A stretch of DNA of 64,000 nucleotides from Flavobacterium sp. IMCC34852 (GTDB taxonomy: Bacteria; Bacteroidota; Bacteroidia; Flavobacteriales; Flavobacteriaceae): contig NZ_CP121446.1 of assembly GCF_030643905.1 (NCBI RefSeq), positions 310,001-374,000 of the forward strand, read 5' to 3'. Shown in pieces: positions 33,846-43,465 of this stretch (position 1 is its first letter; each line of letters begins with the position of its first letter). A program made the position numbers and the translations under genes. The notes under the pieces were generated by a model. That model searched no databases, was not told the DNA's origin, and was given only the letters and a program-made list of their open reading frames with translations.

Positions 33846-35714
33846 TTACTTCACAATCAAGAATTCTGAACGTCTGTTTTGAGCGTGTTGCTCTTCAGTA
33901 CAGTCTTTACCACAATCCACTTTAGGCTCTAACTCACCCATTCCTTTAGCAGAAATTCTGCTGGCATCAATGCCTTTAGAAATGATGTATTGCTCGGTTG
34001 ATTTAGCTCTTCTTTCAGATAATCTTTGGTTGTAACGGTCAGTACCTCTGTTATCAGTGTGTGATTTAGCCAAGATAACCAACTTGTCGTTGTTCTTCAT
34101 CACCTGAACCAATTTGTCTAGCTCAAAAGCACCTTCTTGAGTGATGTTGCTTTTGTCGTATTCAAAAAAGATTGGTTTTAAGATAATCTCTGTAGGCGTT
34201 ACAATTACGTCAATTGGTTGTAAGGCTGCATCAACTTTAGCCGTTGGTCCTTTGCTTGGTGTAACAGCAAAAGTATTGCCTTCATAACCGTCTTTTGAAG
34301 CTTGCACAACGTATGGTTTGTCACACTCTACTCTGTATTTTACTTCGCCTCTGGCGTTAGACATTTCTGTAGCGATTACGTTCTTCTTATCATCTAAGAT
34401 TGATACGTTGGCATTAGCCAAAATAGCGCCTGTTTTGGCATCAGTAACCACAATAGTTACATCAACCCCACAAATTGGGCTTACCACTAAGATATCATCA
34501 TTTCCGCCACGGTTACTGGATAAGAAACCAACATTTTTAGTCCCGTTGAAAGAGAAAGCGAAATCGTCTTTTTCTGTATTAACCGGTTTTCCTAAGTTGG
34601 TAGCCTCAGCACCGCTTGATAAATCAGCTTGATAAACATCATAACCCCCTAAACCTTGTTTGCCACTTGAAGCGAAATACAATGTTTTATTATCATCGGC
34701 TATGAATGGGAAACTTTCGTTGCCTTCAGTATTTATTTTGCTGCCTAAGTTTTGAGGCTCGCCATAAGTACCATCCGCATTTATAGCTACTTTCCAAATA
34801 TCAACACCGCCTAAACTTCCCGGTCTGTTAGAAGAGAAGTATAAAGTTTTACCGTCTCTACTTAGAGAAGGATTGCTGCTTGAATAAGTTTTGTCATTGA
34901 AAGGTAAAGCAGTTAGCTCTCCCCAAGTGTCGCCACTTTTAGTAGCTTTAAACAAATATACCTGACTGAAACGGGCATTGTTCTTTTTGTCCTTTTCGTA
35001 GTCTTTCTCTTTGTAGCTTTCGCTGGCAAAATAAGCCGTATTTCCATCAGCACTGATAGTCACAGGACCATCATGCCATTTAGAATTTAAAGAAGCTACA
35101 ACACCTGCATTGGTAATCGTCCCATCAGTGTTATAATCAGCTTTGTAAATATCTAAGAAAGGCTCTTCTGTCCAACCGTAAGTTTTGCGGGCACCGTTAC
35201 GAGCACTGGCAAAATACAAACTGTTGTCATAAAGTACGGCCCCAAAATCAGATTTATCACTACTAATGTCAGATGCGTTTACATTATACAATTTAGTTTT
35301 GTCTAATAATCTAGGAACGTAATTAGGGTTTTCTTTGAAAGCTTTGGCACGTTGATCGTTAGGCACAGCAGCGGCAAACTTTTGCATTTGCTTGTTGGCT
35401 TCTTCATATTTACCATTAGCTTTTAACATCTGAGCGTAACGATAGTAAGTCTCAGCGTCCTGATTGGTTTCAGTAGCTTTGGCATACCATTTAACGGCTT
35501 CAGTAGAGTTAAACATGTTGTAATAAGTATCGGCCAATTGCTTATACACATAAGCATCCCCTTTATCGTTCTCAACAAGTTTCAGATAAGCTTTGGCAGC
35601 GTCAACATATTCATAACGAGCGAACAATTTATCGGCTGCTTTGGTATCTTTATTTTGCGCCGAAAGGGTAAAACTAAAGGCTACAAAACTTAAGGCTATA
35701 TATAGATTTTTCAT
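33846..35714 (-). CDS. PorE-like OmpA-family protein (TPR, PD40 propeller, CRD, OmpA)
   Basis: A 622-residue periplasmic/outer-membrane protein. Order: signal peptide (1 to ~19); TPR-like helices (~22-120); WD40/PD40 propeller blades (~150-410) with repeated YFASARNG, LYFSSNRPGSLGGVDIWK and LYFASSGKQGLGGYDVY; a carboxypeptidase-regulatory-like domain (~416-500, VVTDAKTGAILANANVSILD); and an OmpA-type peptidoglycan-binding domain (~515-622, FFEYDKSNIT...SHTDNRGT...RISAKGMGE). This order is that of PorE of Porphyromonas gingivalis. It lies 20 nt after the PorP/SprF-like gene and is probably its anchoring partner for the adhesin encoded upstream. Confidence 0.88.
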   Translation of the reverse strand: MKNLYIALSFVAFSFTLSAQNKDTKAADKLFARYEYVDAAKAYLKLVENDKGDAYVYKQLADTYYNMFNSTEAVKWYAKATETNQDAETYYRYAQMLKANGKYEEANKQMQKFAAAVPNDQRAKAFKENPNYVPRLLDKTKLYNVNASDISSDKSDFGAVLYDNSLYFASARNGARKTYGWTEEPFLDIYKADYNTDGTITNAGVVASLNSKWHDGPVTISADGNTAYFASESYKEKDYEKDKKNNARFSQVYLFKATKSGDTWGELTALPFNDKTYSSSNPSLSRDGKTLYFSSNRPGSLGGVDIWKVAINADGTYGEPQNLGSKINTEGNESFPFIADDNKTLYFASSGKQGLGGYDVYQADLSSGAEATNLGKPVNTEKDDFAFSFNGTKNVGFLSSNRGGNDDILVVSPICGVDVTIVVTDAKTGAILANANVSILDDKKNVIATEMSNARGEVKYRVECDKPYVVQASKDGYEGNTFAVTPSKGPTAKVDAALQPIDVIVTPTEIILKPIFFEYDKSNITQEGAFELDKLVQVMKNNDKLVILAKSHTDNRGTDRYNQRLSERRAKSTEQYIISKGIDASRISAKGMGELEPKVDCGKDCTEEQHAQNRRSEFLIVK

Positions 35715-35734
35715 TTTTTAGGTTTCTTTATAGG

Positions 35735-36655
35735 TTAGAAATATCTTGGTGAACGTGATACTTTTTTCGGGAAGTTCAAATCGAACAACAACATTACCTC
35801 ATGTGAAGAAGGCGTTACTGTATTTAAATCTGAAACGATGTGGTCGTAAGCGTACCCAACTCTTAAGCTAGGTGTAATTGCAAAGTTAACCATCGCCCCG
35901 AAAGAGTCTTCTACTCTATAGGTTGCTCCTAATTCTAACTTATCATAAAGCATAAAATTGGTCGATACATCAAAAGATGTTGGCGCATTCAACGATGATT
36001 TAATCATCGCGAAAGGTTTGAATTTCAAATTCGGATTAATATCAAATACATAACCTCCTGTTAAGAAATAGTGCATTACTTCGGTTCCGTATTGTCTTCC
36101 GTCAAAATCTAAATATTTAGTTTTTAACATATTCGGCACCGAAAAAGCAACATAGTATTTATCGGTGTAATAGAAAACCCCAGAACCAACATTTAAGAAG
36201 GTATTGTTAGGATTTGATGCACTAAACGGATCTTGCGAAACAGGTTGTGGTAAAGTCTCGAAAATATAGTTAAAATCGATTTTGTGCATGGTAAGACCGG
36301 CTTTTAAACCAAAAGCCAATCTTTTTTCACCACCTAAGTTCAATGTATAGGAGAAATCGGCGTAAAAGTTATTTTCTTCTACCGGACCAATTTTATCTGA
36401 AATAACAGAAAGTCCTAATCCTACGTTTCTTCCTACCGGACTATGAATAAAAAACGTTCCGGTTGTTGGTGCGTCTTCTATTTCAATCCATTGCTTACGA
36501 TATAGTAAACCTCCCGAAACAGCCTCTTTTGACCCTGCATAGGCCGGATTCATAACACTCATATTGTACATGTATTGCGTGTAATGAGGATCTTGCTGTG
36601 CTCTTAACTCTGTAACTGCTAAAGCTAATACTGCAATGAAATATAGTTTCTTCAT
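35735..36655 (-). CDS. PorP/SprF family T9SS membrane protein
   Basis: A 306-residue outer-membrane protein of the PorP/SprF family. The signature follows the signal peptide (residues 1 to ~20): QDPHYTQYMYNMSVMNPAYA, then RKQWIEIEDAP and a series of beta strands with GLGLSVISDKIGP. In Flavobacterium such proteins are needed to secrete or attach cognate type B-tail proteins. The start at 36655 (MKKLYFIAV) gives a proper signal peptide, and the 22 upstream codons are rejected because they overlap the adhesin gene. It sits 38 nt after the adhesin stop and 20 nt before the PorE-like gene. Confidence 0.92.
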   Translation of the reverse strand: MKKLYFIAVLALAVTELRAQQDPHYTQYMYNMSVMNPAYAGSKEAVSGGLLYRKQWIEIEDAPTTGTFFIHSPVGRNVGLGLSVISDKIGPVEENNFYADFSYTLNLGGEKRLAFGLKAGLTMHKIDFNYIFETLPQPVSQDPFSASNPNNTFLNVGSGVFYYTDKYYVAFSVPNMLKTKYLDFDGRQYGTEVMHYFLTGGYVFDINPNLKFKPFAMIKSSLNAPTSFDVSTNFMLYDKLELGATYRVEDSFGAMVNFAITPSLRVGYAYDHIVSDLNTVTPSSHEVMLLFDLNFPKKVSRSPRYF

Positions 36656-36693
36656 TTTGTTTTGTTTTATTTTGAATGCAAATTTATAATGTC

Positions 36694-39600
36694 CTATTGT
36701 TCTCTGTTGATGTAAATCCAACCTGTTCTGTTCTCACCATTATCTCTTTCAATTACGAAATAATAAGTTCCGTCAGGAAGTTCATCTCCATCATCAGATT
36801 GACCTTTCCATTGATCAGTATAATTTCCTTTAGAATATACTTTCATTCCATATCTGTTAAAAATAGACAATTTTTTAACATTGAAACCTCTAAGGTCAAA
36901 ATAGTCATTAAAGCCATCATCGTTAGCAGAAATACCTTGTTGAATCACACAAGTAATGGCGTCAACCGGTAATGAAACTGAGTTAAGACATCCGTCGTTA
37001 GAAGTTACAGTTACAGTGTACGTGCCTAAGGCAGTAACCACAATACTTTGTGTACTTCCTACAACATTACCAGAACTATCTTCCCAGCTGTATGTAACCC
37101 CTGAATCAAAAGTCCCTCCATCTACCGGAGATACCGTTAGTACAAATTGAACTCCTTCACAATCTCCGGAGGCAACAATTTGAATTGGGGATGAAATCAC
37201 TACTTGAGCTGTACTTGATCCTTCAACTCTACATGTATCCGCATCATCGTCAACTGTATACGTAACAGTGTAAGTGCCTGCTGGAGAAGACAAATCAATT
37301 AAACCTGTTGAAGAGTTAATCAACAATCCATTAGTTCCTGTAAATGTCCCACCAGTGGTAAATCCTGGTATGTCTGTATTAGGTAGCGGATCTTCTCCGT
37401 CTGAACAATATAAAGCATCATACCCTATAGTAGTTACCGGTGTAATTATTGGATTAATAACTACTTCAAAGTCAAAACTTCCACCTGCTAAACAAATATC
37501 GTTGTTTGGCAATACTTCGTATGTAACCGTGTAAGTACCCGGTACTGAAGCAGAACCGCCAACTCCAAGGGTAATTACCCCTGTACTGGAATTAATATTT
37601 AATCCGGCAGGTTGAGAGGTAAAACTACCAGGAGTTGTAAATCCGGTCGGTAAAATAGGTGACATAGTCGCCGCCGCATTTTGACAAATTACAGCTGGAT
37701 TATATGAAAAATCTACCACTGTTGGTGTAAACGGAGCAGGGTTTATTACAACTTGAAGTGCCGGAGAATAACAACCTGATGTTAAATCATGAGTTGTTAC
37801 ACTATAGGTTCCAGGAATAAGACCTGTAAATGAAGTACCTGTTTGATAATTGGTACCATCAATACTGTACTCATAATTAGTTCCTATTGGATTTGTCACT
37901 TCAATTGTTCCTGTTTGAACAGCACATGTTGTTTGTGTAACATTTACGGTCGGTGTTGGTGTAGTAATTATGTTTACTATAAATGAAACTTCATTGATAC
38001 AACCAAAAGTACTAACCGCATAAATATAAATGGTCTGTGTAGCCGTTACCTGATGACCAGCACTAAGTTGATTTCCTGTTCCTCCTGGCGCATCAAAATA
38101 ATTTCCAACAGATAGAGCCGGCAATGCATAGCTATTACATGCTTGAACATCTGCTGGCTGAGTAAGACTTGGTATTGGAGCAATCTCTACTTGAGTAGAT
38201 GGATTGGCCCCAACACAAACACCTGAACCAGGCAAAGTGTAAGAAACAGTATAAATACCCGGAGAACTCAAACTTGGCGTGATAGCTCCAGTATTAACAT
38301 CTATATACAAACCTCCGTTTGGTAAAGCTGAATAGGTACCACCTGTTGTACCGGATTGATTTACATTGTGAACCATTGTGTCTGTTTCACAATAGAATGC
38401 TTCATTATAACTAATGGTTGCTGACACAGGAAGCACAAGACTTAAAGTGAATGTATATTGTATTTCCGGACAAGTTACGTCTCCGGCCAAAGTGTTAACT
38501 ATTACATAATTTCCTGGCAAACTGTTTTGTAAATCAATCTCTCCAGTTGCAGTGTTTGCAAATACCAATCCTGTTGGAGTATTTGGCAACAATGAGAATA
38601 CCCCGGCTACTGAACCTTGTGGAAGAGTTGGAATCGGATTAGCAATACTTGGATCGATACAATAAGTAGATGATGAGTACGCAAAATCAGCTTCCGGACA
38701 ACAAAGAGTTGCTCCTGAAGTAGTGCCGAAATTAGTTTGTGTTAAAGTAATATAACCTGGTTGGTTAGAGAAGTTTGTAATTAAAATTACATAAAACTGT
38801 CCGGCCACTGCATTAGGTATATTAAAGTTTTCTGTTGGCGCTGCAGAATAACTACAACCTGTTGTTAATCCTGTTAAAGGTGCTTGTCCGCCTGCAATTG
38901 CCGCACAAACTTGAGCTTGAGTAGCAAAAGGACCCCATGCTGCGTAATCAACATCTAAATTAGGTGTTCCGCCAGGAGTTGTTGATTGCGTCAATAAATA
39001 ATTTATAGGTCCTGAAGTAACCACTTGAATAGTAAAGAACGTTGGGTTAGGAGAAGTAAATAAACATCCTATCTGTCCCAAACTTGTTACCCCTGTGGTA
39101 TTTCCATAATTTAAACCATCCTCACTACATATTGATGAGCTAGTAGCACATGTTGAAGGTGTAGAGATACATAAATTAAAATTAGCTGATTGTGGTGTAG
39201 CTGAATTAGAGAATACTCTAATGTAATAAGTAGCTCCTACTGTTAAGTTATTCAATACGCCCGCTAAATTTGTACTACAAAATACTTGTGTCAAAGTTCC
39301 ACATTGTCCTGAGTATACTGCAAAATTTAAGTTGGTTGTTGAACCTACAACATTTTGCAATGAAACATTTAGATAAGCATTTGTCGCAATAAATTCGAAC
39401 CAAACATCATCATCAGGTGTTCCAACACATGGCGCTACAATTCCAGGTGCAACCGAAGCCGTGGCCCCTGTAATAGTTCCCGGTGTAACTAATTGACAAA
39501 CTGCATCAGAATTTACCGGAGCAAATATGGCCCCATCACAATTGTCATTTTCAATCAAAGTATTAAAATTAAATCCTGTCGACCACAAACTTGTACCTGA

Positions 39601-42600
39601 TGTCGGACAAATTCCTCTTACGTAAAAAGTGTATTGTGTACCTGAATCTAAACCGGTAAACAATGCCGGATTAGTTGAAACAATTGTTCCGGTGGCAGTA
39701 GGTAATGGTACTGGAGAACCTAATGGTAAAATAATAACTTCCCACTGTACAATAGCCGGATTTGGCTCTGACCATCCTAAATAAGCAGAAGTTGTAGTAA
39801 TATTTGTTGCTGTCAATGTATTAGGTCTTTGACATTCCGGAGCCGGATCACAAGTTACACTAGCAACCCAACCGGCAAGGCTGACAGCACCATCACTTCT
39901 AAATCTGAAGGTCAAACACCCGTCAGGACTTGATGAGGTGAACGGACCTGGTATGGTATTTCCCCAATATCCTCCTGCTAAACCTCCAGGAACGTTTCCT
40001 GCTCCATTAGTACTGGCAATTTGAGGAGAAGTAATTGAATTTCCGTCAAAAACGTATAAAGCATCCCAATTGGTCTCTGTATTGAATGAGGTAAAGGTCA
40101 CAGTTACAACATCTCCTGAATTTACCGGACAAACAGTAACCGTTGAATCTGAATTCCCTGGGTAATTTGCAGGACCACCAGCGTCAACATATGGACCGCC
40201 ACAAACCGGAGGCGCTACTTGTGTTGTTATCGTTGATGGACCAGACCAAATACTACTATCAGTAGGACTACAAACTGCTCTTATGTAAATATCATAACAA
40301 GTTGAAGAATTCAATCCTGTTAAGGTGTAAGGAGGACCAGCGGTCACATCAACAAAACCTGTTGCATCTGCTGCCGGTGCAGGAGAACCACATGGTAAAG
40401 CCAAAACTTGCCATGCTGAAGCTACACTGTTGTCAGGGTTTGTAGGCTGTGTCCAGTTCAATATAACTGAATTCGAAGTAACTGTTGAAGTTGTAACTGC
40501 GGTTGGTCTTCTACAAGTTGGAGGAGGACCACAAGTTACATTAGCAACCCATCCTGGATCTTGAACTGAGGTATCACTTCTAAATCTGAAAGTTAAACAT
40601 CCGTCCGCACTTGATGATGTAAACGGACCAGGTATAGCTGTTCCCCAGTATCCTCCTGCTAATCCTCCGGGCACATTACCTGCACCATTAGTACTAGCAA
40701 TTTGAGGCGCTGTGATTGAATTCCCATCGAAAACATATAAAGCATCCCAATTGGCCTCTGTTTCAAAAGAGTTAAAAGTAACGGTAACAACATCGCCCGG
40801 ATTCACTGGACATATAGTAACCGTTGAATCTGTACTTCCTGCATAATCTCCATTCGGTCCACCCGGATCAGTAAATGTACCTCCACAAACCGGTGGTGCT
40901 ACTTGAGTAGTGAATGAAGCAGGTCCGGTCCATGGGCTAATATCTGTTGGAGAACATACCGCTCTTACATATACATCATAACACGTTGTTGGTGATAAAC
41001 CAGTCAAAGTGTAAGGCGGACCTGAAGTAACATCAATAAATCCTGTTGAACTTGCTGTAGGCGCAGGAGAACCACAAGGCAGAGCTAAAACTTGCCAAGC
41101 TGTTTCAGAACCTCCATTAGTCCAAGATACAGTAGCAGATGTTGACAATACCCCACTTGAAACCAACAAAGTAGGTTCTGGACAAGTTGGAATATCTTCA
41201 ATAATTACATTATCAATAAACAATCTCCACCCGTCTAAACCTCCTGCAGGAATGTGCCAAGCAATATTTACCGGACCGGTGATACCTGCCAAAGTTTGAA
41301 TTCTTTGAACGTAAGTAGTATTGTTGTAAGATGCTAAAGGAATTAAAGTTGTTGTAAAGTCGGTTGGACTTGTCCCGTTTTGAGACAACATTACTCTAAA
41401 ATCATTTGGCTCACCAGCAGATTGAACTCTGTAATGGAATTTCAATCTTTGGTTACCATTTAAAATAATTTGTGGAGAAATCAACCAATCGTTATTTGCT
41501 CCTGCATTAAAGTCAGTTGTAATAGCGGCACATTGATTCCCTTCAAATGGAGTTGTTGCGTAATTCATGTTCCACAAGTCGGTATCACCATTCGAATTTA
41601 ATACTGTCCAACAGTTTTCAGTTGTTGACCCTGTATTAAACCCTTCTTGGAATGGAACCGGGAAAGCATCACACAAAGTATTGAATAAGAAAGGTCCTGC
41701 CCATGCACTGAAAGTTCCATTATTACAATCTGCTCTTACATAATACTGATAAGCAGTATTAACGGTCAAACTAGTTACCGGATAAGCAGTATTAGTATTT
41801 GTTTGTACGCCTGGACCTGAAGGAATAGGTGACCCTGCAGGTTGAACTGCTACTTCCCAAGAAGTAGCTCCTCCAGGATTTGCCCAAGACAAGTTAGCTG
41901 ATGTTTGTGTCAATCCACTAACTGATAATGTGGTTGGTTCAGCACAATTAACTGTTTGAATTACCAAAGTATACCCTATAGTTTGAGGCGCAGCATTTGT
42001 CGAAATCACAATAATATATTCTTGACCCGCGGTAACCGCTATACTAGGAATAACTCTGGGTGCACCACCAGTGTTAGCAACACCGGCAATACAAGTAACT
42101 CCAACATTAGGACATCCCTGATATACAAATATCCCTGACCAGTTTGCTGTAGGCGTCATAGTCACACTAATTGCACCACTAGTGGTTGGAGTATAGGAAT
42201 AAAACACATCGTTTCCTGTCATATAATTGGTTGCTGTACCCGCACATGCCGCAGGTTGTGCAACATCTGTAGTATCACCATAGTTACCGGTGTTATCCGT
42301 TGTACTGTAAGGAACTGATCCGATAACAATGGGAGCTCCACAACTAAACCCGGGAGAGGTGGTAGAAAAATTAAACGGCCCTACCCAAACACTATTCGCA
42401 CCGTTAGCACATAGAGCTCTTACATAATATTTGTAATCTGTCGAAGGAGTAAAAGGTGTTCCGGTTGCAGTTGCAGTTGCATTAAATGGTAAAAGCCCAT
42501 TATACACTACACCAGATCCTGTAAAAGCACCAGCTAAAGGCAAAACTTCAATTTCCCATGAAGTCGCTCCGCTTGGATTACCCCAACTTAAGTTAGCTGA

Positions 42601-43275
42601 AGTTTGCGTAATTCCGTTAGCCGCAAGGTTAATAGGGTCTAAGCATCTTTCAAGTATACTAACATTGTCAATTAACCAACGATCCCCGTCTAAAACAGTC
42701 AAGGGTTGTGTATAAACCTTCACAAACGAAACATAAACTTGTTGACCCGCATAAGCTGACAAATCAACTAATTTTTCTTCATAAATGTTGTAGGTAGTCG
42801 TTAAATCAACTTCTGTCCATTGTTGTACCAAAGTATAGGCGGCAGGATCGGTTTGCGAAGCCGTTGATGGAGCTACCTTTATTTGATACAAAGTCCCTTG
42901 ATTACCCGTTGTAAAAGTACGAGTGTAGAAACGAAGTTGTCCATTGGTAGGAATGTTAACCAATGGTGTTGACAAATAATCTTCTGAAGTGTTTCCTTGG
43001 CCAATATTTTCTCTATTGACATAAGCAGAATTTGTCCCTTGATAAACGAGTGGTGGCGTTGGTGGTGTAACCGCCGTGGAGTTAATTCCCCAACGTTGGT
43101 TAAGCCCAACCCCGTTATCAAATACTGCCCAGTTCCCCGTTGTTAAAGCCCATGTAGTCGATGGTAACGGAGTAGGTCCTGTGGTTGACTCAAATCCTTC
43201 AACAGCTGGCGTTAATTGAGAATAACCAACCATAGAAAAAAATAATGTCACCAATAGTAAAGTAATTTTTTTCAT
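36694..43275 (-). CDS. Giant multidomain adhesin with gliding-motility (type B) C-terminal domain
   Basis: A 2193-residue secreted surface protein. Signal peptide 1 to ~20; a MAM-like/choice-of-anchor J domain (~24-210); FnIII modules beginning at ~212, 443, 703, 921 and 1147 (pattern TSANLSW...); a second anchor-J-like domain (~540-695); two CUB-like domains (~798-917 and ~1023-1145) in an almost repeated FnIII-CUB unit; then, from ~1528 to 2090, four copies of a ~75-residue module (Y..YC......GG.F....INSSTG.I.L...G.Y.VTYT) at ~1528, 1620, 1853 and 1948. The last ~90 residues (SANDDGFNDYFDLRGF to GWIYINREQ) are the type B sorting domain TIGR04131. Ligand unknown; gliding, adhesion or polysaccharide binding are possible. 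Confidence 0.9.
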   Translation of the reverse strand: MKKITLLLVTLFFSMVGYSQLTPAVEGFESTTGPTPLPSTTWALTTGNWAVFDNGVGLNQRWGINSTAVTPPTPPLVYQGTNSAYVNRENIGQGNTSEDYLSTPLVNIPTNGQLRFYTRTFTTGNQGTLYQIKVAPSTASQTDPAAYTLVQQWTEVDLTTTYNIYEEKLVDLSAYAGQQVYVSFVKVYTQPLTVLDGDRWLIDNVSILERCLDPINLAANGITQTSANLSWGNPSGATSWEIEVLPLAGAFTGSGVVYNGLLPFNATATATGTPFTPSTDYKYYVRALCANGANSVWVGPFNFSTTSPGFSCGAPIVIGSVPYSTTDNTGNYGDTTDVAQPAACAGTATNYMTGNDVFYSYTPTTSGAISVTMTPTANWSGIFVYQGCPNVGVTCIAGVANTGGAPRVIPSIAVTAGQEYIIVISTNAAPQTIGYTLVIQTVNCAEPTTLSVSGLTQTSANLSWANPGGATSWEVAVQPAGSPIPSGPGVQTNTNTAYPVTSLTVNTAYQYYVRADCNNGTFSAWAGPFLFNTLCDAFPVPFQEGFNTGSTTENCWTVLNSNGDTDLWNMNYATTPFEGNQCAAITTDFNAGANNDWLISPQIILNGNQRLKFHYRVQSAGEPNDFRVMLSQNGTSPTDFTTTLIPLASYNNTTYVQRIQTLAGITGPVNIAWHIPAGGLDGWRLFIDNVIIEDIPTCPEPTLLVSSGVLSTSATVSWTNGGSETAWQVLALPCGSPAPTASSTGFIDVTSGPPYTLTGLSPTTCYDVYVRAVCSPTDISPWTGPASFTTQVAPPVCGGTFTDPGGPNGDYAGSTDSTVTICPVNPGDVVTVTFNSFETEANWDALYVFDGNSITAPQIASTNGAGNVPGGLAGGYWGTAIPGPFTSSSADGCLTFRFRSDTSVQDPGWVANVTCGPPPTCRRPTAVTTSTVTSNSVILNWTQPTNPDNSVASAWQVLALPCGSPAPAADATGFVDVTAGPPYTLTGLNSSTCYDIYIRAVCSPTDSSIWSGPSTITTQVAPPVCGGPYVDAGGPANYPGNSDSTVTVCPVNSGDVVTVTFTSFNTETNWDALYVFDGNSITSPQIASTNGAGNVPGGLAGGYWGNTIPGPFTSSSPDGCLTFRFRSDGAVSLAGWVASVTCDPAPECQRPNTLTATNITTTSAYLGWSEPNPAIVQWEVIILPLGSPVPLPTATGTIVSTNPALFTGLDSGTQYTFYVRGICPTSGTSLWSTGFNFNTLIENDNCDGAIFAPVNSDAVCQLVTPGTITGATASVAPGIVAPCVGTPDDDVWFEFIATNAYLNVSLQNVVGSTTNLNFAVYSGQCGTLTQVFCSTNLAGVLNNLTVGATYYIRVFSNSATPQSANFNLCISTPSTCATSSSICSEDGLNYGNTTGVTSLGQIGCLFTSPNPTFFTIQVVTSGPINYLLTQSTTPGGTPNLDVDYAAWGPFATQAQVCAAIAGGQAPLTGLTTGCSYSAAPTENFNIPNAVAGQFYVILITNFSNQPGYITLTQTNFGTTSGATLCCPEADFAYSSSTYCIDPSIANPIPTLPQGSVAGVFSLLPNTPTGLVFANTATGEIDLQNSLPGNYVIVNTLAGDVTCPEIQYTFTLSLVLPVSATISYNEAFYCETDTMVHNVNQSGTTGGTYSALPNGGLYIDVNTGAITPSLSSPGIYTVSYTLPGSGVCVGANPSTQVEIAPIPSLTQPADVQACNSYALPALSVGNYFDAPGGTGNQLSAGHQVTATQTIYIYAVSTFGCINEVSFIVNIITTPTPTVNVTQTTCAVQTGTIEVTNPIGTNYEYSIDGTNYQTGTSFTGLIPGTYSVTTHDLTSGCYSPALQVVINPAPFTPTVVDFSYNPAVICQNAAATMSPILPTGFTTPGSFTSQPAGLNINSSTGVITLGVGGSASVPGTYTVTYEVLPNNDICLAGGSFDFEVVINPIITPVTTIGYDALYCSDGEDPLPNTDIPGFTTGGTFTGTNGLLINSSTGLIDLSSPAGTYTVTYTVDDDADTCRVEGSSTAQVVISSPIQIVASGDCEGVQFVLTVSPVDGGTFDSGVTYSWEDSSGNVVGSTQSIVVTALGTYTVTVTSNDGCLNSVSLPVDAITCVIQQGISANDDGFNDYFDLRGFNVKKLSIFNRYGMKVYSKGNYTDQWKGQSDDGDELPDGTYYFVIERDNGENRTGWIYINREQ
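39840..40880 (-). repeat. Imperfect ~678-bp FnIII-CUB coding repeat
   Basis: The block around 39950-40027 closely matches the block around 40627-40705, a spacing of about 678 bp, within the adhesin gene. Each unit encodes one CUB-like and one FnIII domain. Confidence 0.65.
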
Positions 43276-43325
43276 GAAATGAAAATTTTAGTTGTTTAAT
43301 TGAGTTTTTTTTGGATTTTGAGTTC

Positions 43326-43333
43326 CAAATTTA
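43326..43333 (-). promoter_or_regulatory. -7 box of the adhesin cassette
   Basis: Perfect TAAATTTG on the minus strand, 50 nt before the ATG at 43275. Confidence 0.5.
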
Positions 43334-43440
43334 GTAAAAATTATGAAAAAAATAACATTTATATTTTTTTTGACAAAATAATTGAAGGTTATGTTACTAT
43401 TTGGTAAACAAATTGTATTCCTTCTTAAATTTCTAATCAC

Positions 43441-43448
43441 TATTTTTG
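43441..43448 (+). promoter_or_regulatory. -7 box of hflX
   Basis: Perfect TATTTTTG, 17 nt before the ATG at 43466. Confidence 0.55.
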
Positions 43449-43465
43449 TAATTCAATAAGACACA

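Noticed and set aside
36956..37534. Plus-strand ORFs opposite the adhesin C-terminal region
   Set aside because: Antisense shadows of a long coding sequence; low-complexity composition.
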